From assembly GCA_023411215.1 (NCBI GenBank), contig JAEYOY010000028.1, positions 1 to 13,400 on the forward strand: a stretch of DNA of 13,400 bases, read 5' to 3'. A program made the translations under genes and the position numbers. Below the pieces are notes generated by a model. The model did no database searches and was not told the origin of the DNA. It was given only the letters and a program-made list of their open reading frames with translations. Shown here piece by piece: positions 1-4,423 of this stretch (positions are counted from its first letter, which is position 1; every line of letters starts with the position of its first letter). Source of the DNA: Bacillota bacterium. GTDB lineage: Bacteria; Bacillota; Clostridia; Lachnospirales; Lachnospiraceae.

Positions 1-11
1 AGGTGAAATAA

Positions 12-254
12 ATGGCAGTAAAGATTAGATTAAAGAGAATGGGACAGAAAAAGGCTCCTTTCTATAGAATCGTTGTTTCTGATTCCAGAACACCTAGAGA
101 TGGTAGATTCATCGAGGAAATCGGTACCTATGATCCTACTCAGAATCCCAGTGCTTTCAAGGTAGATGCAGAAGCAGCTAAGAAGTGGTTAGCAAACGGT
201 GCACAGCCTACCGATACAGTAGGTAAAATCTTAAAGAATGCAGGTATACTTTAA
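12..254 (+). CDS. rpsP: 30S ribosomal protein bS16
   Basis: Small-subunit ribosomal protein bS16, which binds 16S rRNA during assembly of the 30S body. The 80-residue product has the usual family length and hallmark N-terminus (MAVKIRLKRMGQKKAPFYRI), followed by the VVSDSRTPRDGRFIEEIGTYDP segment typical of the family (about residues 21-42). The start at 12 is fixed by AGGTGA at positions 1-6, five bases upstream. In firmicutes rpsP is usually followed closely by a KH-domain gene; that gene is present here, but about 165 bases of hairpin-rich DNA separate the two. The operon promoter must lie upstream of the window. Nothing is missing from the protein. Confidence 0.98.
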   Translation: MAVKIRLKRMGQKKAPFYRIVVSDSRTPRDGRFIEEIGTYDPTQNPSAFKVDAEAAKKWLANGAQPTDTVGKILKNAGIL

Positions 255-258
255 TAAT

Positions 259-405
259 GTGAAGGAAAAGCCTCTTCACAAAGCGAATTATTATTCGCTT
301 AGGAAGAACTTCGAAGCTTGCTCACCCGAGCAAATTCCTTGTTCTTCCTGTCTTTTAGCTGCTGTTAAGCAGCATGGGATGTTAGTTTGTTCGCGGTAAT
401 ACCGC
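259..405 (+). promoter_or_regulatory. Run of five consecutive hairpins between rpsP and khpA
   Basis: Five short inverted repeats follow one another. They are GTGAAG/CTTCAC (259-264/274-279); AAGCGAAT/ATTCGCTT (281-288/293-300); AGGAAGAAC/GTTCTTCCT (301-309/341-349) with inner stem TTGCTC/GAGCAA and loop ACCC; GCTGCT/AGCAGC (358-363/368-373); and GCGGT/ACCGC (393-397/401-405). The third is followed by GTCTTTTAG, so it could act as a partial terminator that lowers khpA expression relative to rpsP, or as an RNA processing or stability element. The pairings are visible; the function is inferred. Confidence 0.55.
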
Positions 406-420
406 AGAATGGAGATTTAT
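390..420 (+). repeat. Dispersed hairpin repeat (family R), divergent copy, carrying the khpA SD
   Basis: The left part TTCGCGGT matches the loop and 3' arm region of the other family R copies (near 1404, 4393 and 6340), and the right part GAATGGAGATTT matches the rbgA copy at 4410-4421. In between, this copy has its own mini-hairpin, GCGGT-AAT-ACCGC. The GGAG at 411-414 is the Shine-Dalgarno of khpA, so the repeat's 3' flank is the gene's translation-initiation region. Membership is weaker than for the other three copies. Confidence 0.45.
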
Positions 421-654
421 ATGATGAAGGAATTAGTAGAAGTAATTGCTAAATCACTCGTAGATCATCCCGATGAGGTTGTAGTTACGGAAAAAGAAAC
501 CGATAAGGCAATTGTTGTGGAATTAAAAGTCGCTTCTGAAGATATGGGTAAGGTAATCGGTAAACAAGGCCGTATCGCTAAATCCATTCGTACCGTAGTA
601 AAAGCAGCCGCAACAAAGGATGACAAAAAGGTAGTAGTTGAGATTCTGCAATAG
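421..654 (+). CDS. khpA: KH-domain RNA-binding protein KhpA (YlqC family)
   Basis: A 77-residue single KH-domain protein. In streptococci and other firmicutes, KhpA partners with KhpB/Jag in RNA binding that affects division and cell elongation. The GxxG nucleic-acid-binding loop is visible as GKQG at residues 47-50, within GKVIGKQGRIAKSIRTVVKA, preceded by beta strands VVVTEKETDKAIVVELKV. The start at 421 is preferred because GGAG (411-414) lies six bases upstream; the in-frame ATG at 409 would have no ribosome binding site. A second ATG follows immediately at 424. Position after rpsP is the conserved firmicute arrangement. The ylqD-type gene that follows it in Bacillus is absent. The gene is followed by a strong hairpin with a T-run. 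Confidence 0.93.
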   Translation: MMKELVEVIAKSLVDHPDEVVVTEKETDKAIVVELKVASEDMGKVIGKQGRIAKSIRTVVKAAATKDDKKVVVEILQ

Positions 655-692
655 CAGTAAATTCAATTGCAGTTTTTCCTGTACTGAAAGAC

Positions 693-758
693 AGAAGCTG
701 TCTGTTATGTCATATGAAATGTCATTTTCATACGGGACATAGTAGCACAGCTTCTTTT
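693..758 (+). terminator. Long stem-loop terminator after khpA
   Basis: AGAAGCTGT (693-701) pairs with ACAGCTTCT (747-755), ATGTC (707-711) with GACAT (736-740), and ATGAAA (714-719) with TTTCAT (726-731). Together they form one interrupted stem of about 20 pairs that ends in TTCTTTTCG. The arrangement and short T-run 38 bases after the khpA stop fit an intrinsic terminator for the rpsP-khpA transcript, although the T-run is interrupted. Confidence 0.65.
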
Positions 759-770
759 CGTACTAGTGTA

Positions 771-800
771 ATAAAGAATTCAGCTAACTTTATTCTTTAT
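771..800 (+). repeat. 9-bp perfect inverted repeat
   Basis: ATAAAGAAT (771-779) and ATTCTTTAT (792-800) form a perfect 9-bp stem with a 12-base loop, immediately after the khpA terminator. It is AT-only apart from one pair and is not followed by a T-run. No function is evident. Confidence 0.45.
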
Positions 801-848
801 CCACATTCGAAAATTTGCGCCCATGTCATCAAAATGTAAAAGACACAC

Positions 849-877
849 TTGGCATAAACTGATTCAAGGGTTAGATT
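849..877 (+). promoter_or_regulatory. Candidate sigma-A promoter in repeat copy 1
   Basis: TTGGCA (849-854; 5 of 6 to TTGACA), a 17-base spacer, then TAGATT (872-877; 4 of 6 to TATAAT). The predicted start of transcription is near 884. The identical layout recurs in copy 2. Confidence 0.45.
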
Positions 878-895
878 ATTATGTAAAAGGCACAC

Positions 896-924
896 TTGGC
901 ATAAACTAATTCAAAAGTTAGATT
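896..924 (+). promoter_or_regulatory. Candidate sigma-A promoter in repeat copy 2
   Basis: TTGGCA (896-901), a 17-base spacer, TAGATT (919-924), exactly 47 bases downstream of the copy 1 boxes. The predicted start is near 931, which would give a leader of roughly 600 bases to rimM or a separate short RNA. Confidence 0.45.
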
Positions 925-943
925 ATTATTTTGATGAAATAAA

Positions 944-1157
944 GTGTCATCCTACTGACACCTTCCGTACTTGCATAAGCATTGCATGACTGAGGGTTGC
1001 GAAGCAAGTATTTCATCTTTGCGAAGTGTTCCTCCTGCATGGAGCGCTTTTAATTACATAGGACGCAATTTCCTATGTAATTAAAAGTATTTCAGAAAGC
1101 AAACTCCTTTAAAAAGTCTTAATTCACACTTCTCAAATTGAAGGATAGTTCGCTTTT
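944..1157 (+). other. Structured non-coding stretch, possible long leader or small RNA
   Basis: Downstream of the tandem promoter candidates lies a succession of inverted repeats: GTGTCA/TGACAC (944-949/956-961), TACTTGC/GCAAGTA (968-974/1004-1010), GAAGTGT/ACACTTC (1023-1029/1126-1132) enclosing the 16-bp stem at 1047-1087, and AAAGCAAACT/AGTTCGCTTT (1096-1105/1148-1157, one mismatch). The last crosses the 1023/1126 pairing, so these two would be alternatives or a pseudoknot. No ORF of note runs through it. I do not recognise an Rfam family. Transcription as an independent RNA is inference. Confidence 0.35.
1047..1087 (+). repeat. Perfect 16-bp stem-loop
   Basis: CTTTTAATTACATAGG (1047-1062) and CCTATGTAATTAAAAG (1072-1087) are exact reverse complements around a 9-base loop (ACGCAATTT). 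There is no T-run after either arm, so it is not a standard terminator. A perfect stem of this length in otherwise degenerate intergenic DNA is unlikely by chance. It could be an RNA stability or processing element, or a small insertion. Confidence 0.85.
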
Positions 1158-1246
1158 GGGAGATATGATGTGTTTGTAAGTAAGTTTACTACAGATTGTT
1201 TAATTCTTACTGAAATTGGTCCGGCATGCTCTTTTTGTATTTGTGT

Positions 1247-1276
1247 TTGACAGTTATGGGCAGCTTGATTGATAGT
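1247..1276 (+). promoter_or_regulatory. Candidate promoter upstream of rimM
   Basis: A perfect TTGACA -35 box (1247-1252), an 18-base spacer and GATAGT (1271-1276; 4 of 6 to TATAAT). The predicted start is near 1283. A second, weaker possibility just downstream is TTGTAC (1279-1284) with TATAAA (1304-1309) at a 19-base spacing. Either would drive rimM-trmD and, unless stopped at the inverted repeat, rplS. Confidence 0.4.
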
Positions 1277-1322
1277 AATTGTACGAGTTTTTATATATAC
1301 TAATATAAACGTAAAGGAAACA

Positions 1323-1355
1323 ATGCGCAGATTGAGTCGCAGCTATGAACGTTAG
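1323..1355 (+). CDS. Possible 10-codon arginine-rich leader peptide
   Basis: AAAGGA (1313-1318) lies four bases before an ATG that opens MRRLSRSYER followed by TAG. Four of ten residues are arginine. It sits about 40 bases after the predicted start of the TTGACA promoter candidate and before hairpin-forming DNA, an arrangement like an attenuation leader. It is too short to support by coding statistics and may well be chance. No terminator/antiterminator pair is obvious downstream. Confidence 0.2.
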   Translation: MRRLSRSYER

Positions 1356-1383
1356 ATTGAAGAATCAGAGATTTTAATCGGAA

Positions 1384-1432
1384 AATTTATGCTGCAACCC
1401 AAATTCGCGGTTTTGCGGCGGAATAGAAGATT
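1384..1432 (+). repeat. Dispersed hairpin repeat (family R), copy upstream of rimM
   Basis: GCTGCA (1391-1396) pairs with TGCGGC (1414-1419), with ACC/GGT continuing the stem, around a loop containing AAATTCGC (1401-1408). The sequence aligns with copies at 4371-4423 and 6320-6358. After the stem, GAATAGAAGATT resembles the GAATGGAGATTT flank of the khpA and rbgA copies, but here the ribosome binding site has decayed and lies over 100 bases from rimM. Partial echoes (GCAAATTTGTGCTCTGC at 1460-1476 and ATGAATTTTGCAGGC from 1504) suggest further fragments of the same element. Confidence 0.6.
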
Positions 1433-1433
1433 A

Positions 1434-1459
1434 GTGTGAAAAATTAAGATTTGTCACAC
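1434..1459 (+). repeat. Short perfect hairpin in the rimM leader
   Basis: GTGTGA (1434-1439) and TCACAC (1454-1459) form a perfect 6-bp stem with a 14-base loop, directly after the family R copy. Low significance alone. Confidence 0.4.
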
Positions 1460-1543
1460 GCAAATTTGTGCTCTGCATAGTGAGAAAATCAGTGATTTTT
1501 TACATGAATTTTGCAGGCTATAAGGAAAGGCATGGGTATTATA

Positions 1544-2050
1544 ATGGATAATTATCTTAGAGTCGGAGTTATTACAACCACCCACGGAGTTCGTGGAGAA
1601 GTCAAGGTATTTCCTACAACGGATGATCCGGGTCGGTATAAGGAGTTGCAGAAGGTATTGCTTGACACTGGGAAAGAAATGCTTACCTTGGAGATAGAGG
1701 GTGTAAAATTCTTTAAACAACTGGTAATACTTAAGTTTAAAGGAATTGATAATATTAATGACATTGAAAAGTATCGCGGGAAGGATCTATTAATTCCAAG
1801 AGAGGATGCCGTCGCTCTCGAAGAAGGCGAGTATTTTATCTTTGATTTGATTGATTCCTCTGTGTTCACAGAAGATGGTAAGGAACTGGGTGTATTATCC
1901 GAGATTCTTACAACCGCTGCAAATGATGTTTATGTAGTAAAGACTCCTTCCGGTAAAGAGATATTAATCCCATCTATTAAGGAATGCATTCTTGATATCG
2001 ATGTTGATAATAAGAAGATTATAGTACATCTTCTGGACGGTCTAATCTGA
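1544..2050 (+). CDS. rimM: 16S rRNA processing / 30S maturation factor RimM
   Basis: RimM assists late maturation of the 30S head and binds uS19. The 168-residue protein has the N-terminal RimM domain with the signature THGVRGEVKV (residues 13-22) and DLLIPRED (81-88), then a C-terminal PRC-barrel from about residue 95 with NDVYVV (127-132) and LIPSIKECIL (141-150). Length and domain order are normal. The start at 1544 gives the family N-terminus MDNYLRVGVI. An in-frame ATG at 1532, inside GAAAGGCATGGGTA, is a real alternative because AAGG at 1522-1525 is well spaced for it. The gene begins the rimM-trmD pair 90 bases upstream of trmD, and the nearest promoter candidate is at 1247. Confidence 0.96.
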   Translation: MDNYLRVGVITTTHGVRGEVKVFPTTDDPGRYKELQKVLLDTGKEMLTLEIEGVKFFKQLVILKFKGIDNINDIEKYRGKDLLIPREDAVALEEGEYFIFDLIDSSVFTEDGKELGVLSEILTTAANDVYVVKTPSGKEILIPSIKECILDIDVDNKKIIVHLLDGLI

Positions 2051-2064
2051 TCTGTTCAACTATA

Positions 2065-2100
2065 ATTCATGACAGTAGAAAGTTCGCGAAGCGTGCTTTC
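2065..2100 (+). repeat. Dispersed palindromic repeat (family A), copy 1
   Basis: A 36-base unit starting ATTCATGACAGTAGAA and containing GTTCGCGAAGCGTGC. It matches the unit at 12715-12750 at 30 of 36 positions, and the reverse complement of 6282-6314 in its core. The inner 2078-2100 folds as GAAAG/CTTTC plus CGC/GCG around GAA, with one mismatch. It sits in the 90-base rimM-trmD gap. Confidence 0.75.
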
Positions 2101-2137
2101 AATCGTTAAATGCTAACAGAAAGGCATGGGTAATTTT

Positions 2138-2914
2138 ATGAATTTTCATGTACTGACGCTGTTTCCGGATATGATAATGCAGGGATTGAATACCAGCATT
2201 ACCGGGAGAGCAATGGATAAGGGCCTGATCTCTGTGAATACAGTCAATATCAGAGATTTCAGTGAAGATAAACATAAGAGAGTGGACGATTATCCTTACG
2301 GCGGTGGCGCAGGTATGGTGATGCAGGCCGAGCCAATCTATAAAGCCCATGGGTATCTGGTGAATCATATCAAGCTGGAGAAAGAAGCTTCTCACAACTT
2401 TCGTAAACCCAAGGTTATCTATGTTACCCCTCAGGGCAGCATATTTAATCAGAGCATGGCTCAGGAATTTGCCGAGGAAGAGGATCTTATATTCCTCTGC
2501 GGCCATTATGAAGGCATCGATGAGCGCGTTCTTGATATGGTGGTGACCGATTATGTATCCATCGGTGATTATGTCCTCACTGGCGGTGAATTACCGGCGA
2601 TGGTTATGATTGACGCGATTTCAAGATTGATTCCCGGTGTACTGAATAATGACGTATCCTCCGAATTCGAATCCTTTCAGGATAGCTTATTGGAATATCC
2701 TCAGTATACAAGACCGGAGGTATTCATGGGACAGAAAGTGCCCGAGGTATTGCTGACCGGACATCATGCGAATATCGATGCCTGGAGAAGGCAGCAATCC
2801 ATTCTTCGAACCTATGAGAGACGACCCGATCTGTTGGAGAAGGCGAACTTAACTGAGGAAGAGGGCGAATTCCTGACGAAATTGATCTTTCAGAAGAATT
2901 TTGAAGTTTATTAA
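2138..2914 (+). CDS. trmD: tRNA (guanine-N1-)-methyltransferase TrmD
   Basis: TrmD methylates N1 of G37 in tRNAs using S-adenosylmethionine and prevents +1 frameshifting; it acts as a SPOUT-fold dimer. In 258 residues the hallmarks are MNFHVLTLFPDM at the N-terminus, YGGGAGMVMQ (54-63), YVTPQGS (95-101), the knot motif CGHYEGIDER (121-130) and SIGDYVLTGGELPA (141-154), then TRPEV (191-195). The arginine equivalent to E. coli R154 is R163. The position of E. coli D169, the proposed base, is E178 by my alignment from memory; this may be normal for clostridia. The start at 2138 matches the family N-terminus. An in-frame ATG at 2126 has only one base between it and GAAAGG, so it is disfavoured. 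Confidence 0.97.
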   Translation: MNFHVLTLFPDMIMQGLNTSITGRAMDKGLISVNTVNIRDFSEDKHKRVDDYPYGGGAGMVMQAEPIYKAHGYLVNHIKLEKEASHNFRKPKVIYVTPQGSIFNQSMAQEFAEEEDLIFLCGHYEGIDERVLDMVVTDYVSIGDYVLTGGELPAMVMIDAISRLIPGVLNNDVSSEFESFQDSLLEYPQYTRPEVFMGQKVPEVLLTGHHANIDAWRRQQSILRTYERRPDLLEKANLTEEEGEFLTKLIFQKNFEVY

Positions 2915-2952
2915 AGCTGATTTGGCTGCATGAATTAGCGTCCAAAATATCA

Positions 2953-3218
2953 CTTGAAATTGTTAGATATAACTCAACGCATGCAATTTTATGGTTATCA
3001 TAATTCAGACCCTGTATTAATGTACAAAATGAGTTCGGTCCATGATTTTCAAATAGGAGTATTTGCATTCGTCGGTACTTAGGCTCTGTCCTTTAGAACC
3101 CTATGTACCGTTACGTAATGCAACTAAGCGAAAGCGTCTCCGATTTTGGAAACATGGATCGAACTCATATCATCAATTTAGCTAGGGTCTGGCAGTAATT
3201 TAAGTATACAATTTCAAG
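2953..3218 (+). repeat. 266-bp imperfect inverted repeat between trmD and rplS
   Basis: Nested complementary blocks run through the whole stretch. CTTGAAATTGT (2953-2963) pairs with ACAATTTCAAG (3208-3218) and CAGACCCT (3006-3013) with AGGGTCTG (3184-3191). ATGAGTTCGGTCCATG (3029-3044) pairs with CATGGATCGAACTCAT (3153-3168) with one mismatch. Near the centre, 3063-3083 pairs with 3100-3123 through TTGCATT, CGT and CGGTAC blocks with small bulges. The left arm has about 25 extra bases, and the right arm has a small GCGAAAGC hairpin. It contains no ORF. It could be a MITE-like insertion or a large structured RNA. I see no target-site duplication and do not recognise an RNA family, including the L19 leader. 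Confidence 0.8.
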
Positions 3219-3227
3219 AAAAAGTAC

Positions 3228-3256
3228 TTGCAATTGTTGGATGTTTATGTTAAAGT
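3228..3256 (+). promoter_or_regulatory. Candidate rplS promoter
   Basis: TTGCAA (3228-3233), a 17-base spacer and TAAAGT (3251-3256; 4 of 6 to TATAAT). The predicted start is near 3263, giving a leader of about 70 bases to rplS. The -35 region CTTGCAATTGT is nearly the reverse complement of the adjacent ACAATTTCAAG at 3208-3218, so it sits in one arm of a local hairpin. Confidence 0.45.
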
Positions 3257-3331
3257 AAGTTGTTGTGAGAATGGATGGTCCTCTGACTCAGATTCGTGTC
3301 AAGAACATCTAAATATTAAGGAGGTCACAAA

Positions 3332-3679
3332 ATGAACGATATTATTAAGAGTATTGAAGCTGAGCAGTTAAAAGCATCTGTTACAGAATTCCACGTAGGC
3401 GACACGGTTCAGGTTTACGCAAAGGTAAAGGAAGGTAACCGTGAGAGACTTCAGGTTTTCGAAGGTACCGTATTAAAGAGACAGAATGGTGGTTCCAGAG
3501 AAACTTTCACAGTTAGAAAGACATCCAATGGTATTGGTGTAGAGAAGACATGGCCAGTTCACAGCCCTAGTATTGATCGTATCGAAGTAATCAGACGCGG
3601 TAAAGTTAGACAGGCTAAGCTATTCTATTTACGTGATAGAGTTGGTAAGAGAGCTAAAGTTAAAGAGTTAATGAGATAG
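3332..3679 (+). CDS. rplS: 50S ribosomal protein bL19
   Basis: Large-subunit protein bL19, located at the 30S-50S interface. The 115-residue length is standard. Family signatures are present: FHVGDTVQVYAKVKEGNRERLQVFEGTVL (about residues 20-48), ETFTVRKTSNGIGVEKTWPVHSP (56-78) and the basic C-terminus KLFYLRDRVGKRAKVKE. The start is set by AAGGAGG (3318-3324), seven bases before the ATG, a strong site suited to a ribosomal protein. It follows trmD in the conserved order but is separated from it by 417 bases containing a long inverted repeat and a promoter candidate. It is closed by an intrinsic terminator, so it may be transcribed largely on its own. Confidence 0.98.
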   Translation: MNDIIKSIEAEQLKASVTEFHVGDTVQVYAKVKEGNRERLQVFEGTVLKRQNGGSRETFTVRKTSNGIGVEKTWPVHSPSIDRIEVIRRGKVRQAKLFYLRDRVGKRAKVKELMR

Positions 3680-3686
3680 TACCACG

Positions 3687-3719
3687 AAGGGACAATACTT
3701 ACGAGATTGTCCCTTTTTT
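3687..3719 (+). terminator. Intrinsic terminator after rplS
   Basis: AAGGGACAAT (3687-3696) and ATTGTCCCTT (3706-3715) form a perfect 10-bp stem with a 9-base loop, running into six T residues (3714-3719). It starts eight bases after the rplS stop codon. Textbook geometry; any lepB transcription from upstream would be read-through. Confidence 0.92.
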
Positions 3720-3745
3720 AACACGAAGAAAGGCTGAGTATCCGT

Positions 3746-4351
3746 ATGGATTATGATTTTGACAGAGAAAGCAAGAAGCCATTGGTCATGAAAATATTCA
3801 TTAAGGTATTAATCTGGGCTGCTCAAATTGCAGCTGTGATTTTTTTGGCTTATTTTATTGTATATTATGCTTTAGAGCGTACGAATATGGTCGGTATATC
3901 AATGGAAACCACACTGATGGACAAAGACCAGATCATTATCAATAAATTTTCTTATCGATTTTCAGAACCAAAGCGTTTTGATGTAATTGTTTACAAGAAA
4001 AGCGGCAAGGAGCACAGTTATTATGATATTAAGCGTATCATCGCTCTACCCGGCGAGAAGCTGCAGATAAAGGATGGTCTTATTTATATTAATGGTGAAG
4101 TCGTTGATGAAATTGTAAATGTTGAGCCTATGGGGAATTACGGTCTTGCCGCCGAAGAAATCCTTTTAGAAGAGAATGAATATTTTGTATTGGGAGACAA
4201 TCGTAATAACAGCGAGGACAGCCGTTTTGCAAGCGTTGGAATGATTCGACGGGAGGAAATAATTGGTGAAGCCTTTATTCGAACATCCCCCTTTAACTTT
4301 GTAAATAAATTAAATTTGATAAAGGAAACGAAATCAGAAGAAGGCGAGTAA
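3746..4351 (+). CDS. lepB: Signal peptidase I (type I leader peptidase)
   Basis: Membrane-bound serine/lysine protease that removes signal peptides from exported proteins. In 201 residues there is a short cytoplasmic N-terminus, one membrane segment (about 18-42, LIWAAQIAAVIFLAYFIVYY) and an outside catalytic domain. The nucleophile is Ser52 in ISMETTL, where many relatives have S-M-x-P-T. The general base is Lys96 in DIKRIIALPGE, and box E is GDNRNNSEDSR (150-160). A single N-terminal anchor is the Gram-positive form. The start is supported by GAAAGG at 3728-3733, though its 12-base spacing is long. The gene lies between the rplS terminator and rbgA, the common firmicute position. Confidence 0.96.
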   Translation: MDYDFDRESKKPLVMKIFIKVLIWAAQIAAVIFLAYFIVYYALERTNMVGISMETTLMDKDQIIINKFSYRFSEPKRFDVIVYKKSGKEHSYYDIKRIIALPGEKLQIKDGLIYINGEVVDEIVNVEPMGNYGLAAEEILLEENEYFVLGDNRNNSEDSRFASVGMIRREEIIGEAFIRTSPFNFVNKLNLIKETKSEEGE

Positions 4352-4370
4352 TGTTTGTAATAACTTTTGC

Positions 4371-4423
4371 AAATATCGTGTTACAGCCTAAATTCACGGT
4401 TTTGTGGTAGAATGGAGATTTTT
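4371..4423 (+). repeat. Dispersed hairpin repeat (family R), copy carrying the rbgA SD
   Basis: GTTACA (4380-4385) pairs with TGTGGT (4403-4408), plus GCC/GGT, around the loop TAAATTCAC (4389-4397). The unit ends in GAATGGAGATTTTT directly before the rbgA ATG, so GGAG (4414-4417) in its 3' flank is the rbgA ribosome binding site. Compared with the 1384 and 6320 copies, stem pairs change in a compensating way (G-C to A-T at pair 4; C-G to A-T at pair 6). Confidence 0.65.

Larger units (their letters stand above)
834..927 (+). repeat. 47-bp tandem direct repeat, two copies, flanked by a 10-bp inverted repeat
   Basis: Copy 1 (834-880) and copy 2 (881-927) abut exactly and match at 43 of 47 positions by eye. 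The shared core is ACACTTGGCATAAACT, and both end in GTTAGATTATT. The pair is bracketed by a perfect 10-bp inverted repeat, TCATCAAAAT (826-835) and ATTTTGATGA (928-937). No ORF crosses it. Each copy contains a promoter-like sequence, annotated separately. Confidence 0.9.

Noticed and set aside
834..927. CRISPR array or plasmid-type iterons from the 47-bp repeats
   Set aside because: There are only two copies and they abut with no spacer; no cas or replication genes are nearby. The promoter interpretation fits better.
1454..1869. Minus-strand ORFs of 88 and 105 codons overlapping rimM and its leader
   Set aside because: They are antisense to rimM, lack ribosome binding sites and have low-complexity, non-protein-like composition; rimM explains the DNA.
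2099..2506. Minus-strand 135-codon ORF opposite trmD
   Set aside because: Antisense shadow of a strongly conserved gene; no family resemblance or initiation signal.
2724..3068. Minus-strand ORF across the end of trmD and the inverted repeat
   Set aside because: Half lies antisense to trmD and half in the hairpin element; no ribosome binding site or recognisable motif.
3029..3168. tRNA-like T-arm (GGATCGAACTCA) in the trmD-rplS gap
   Set aside because: No acceptor, D-arm or anticodon arm fits around it; the sequence is explained by the long inverted repeat.
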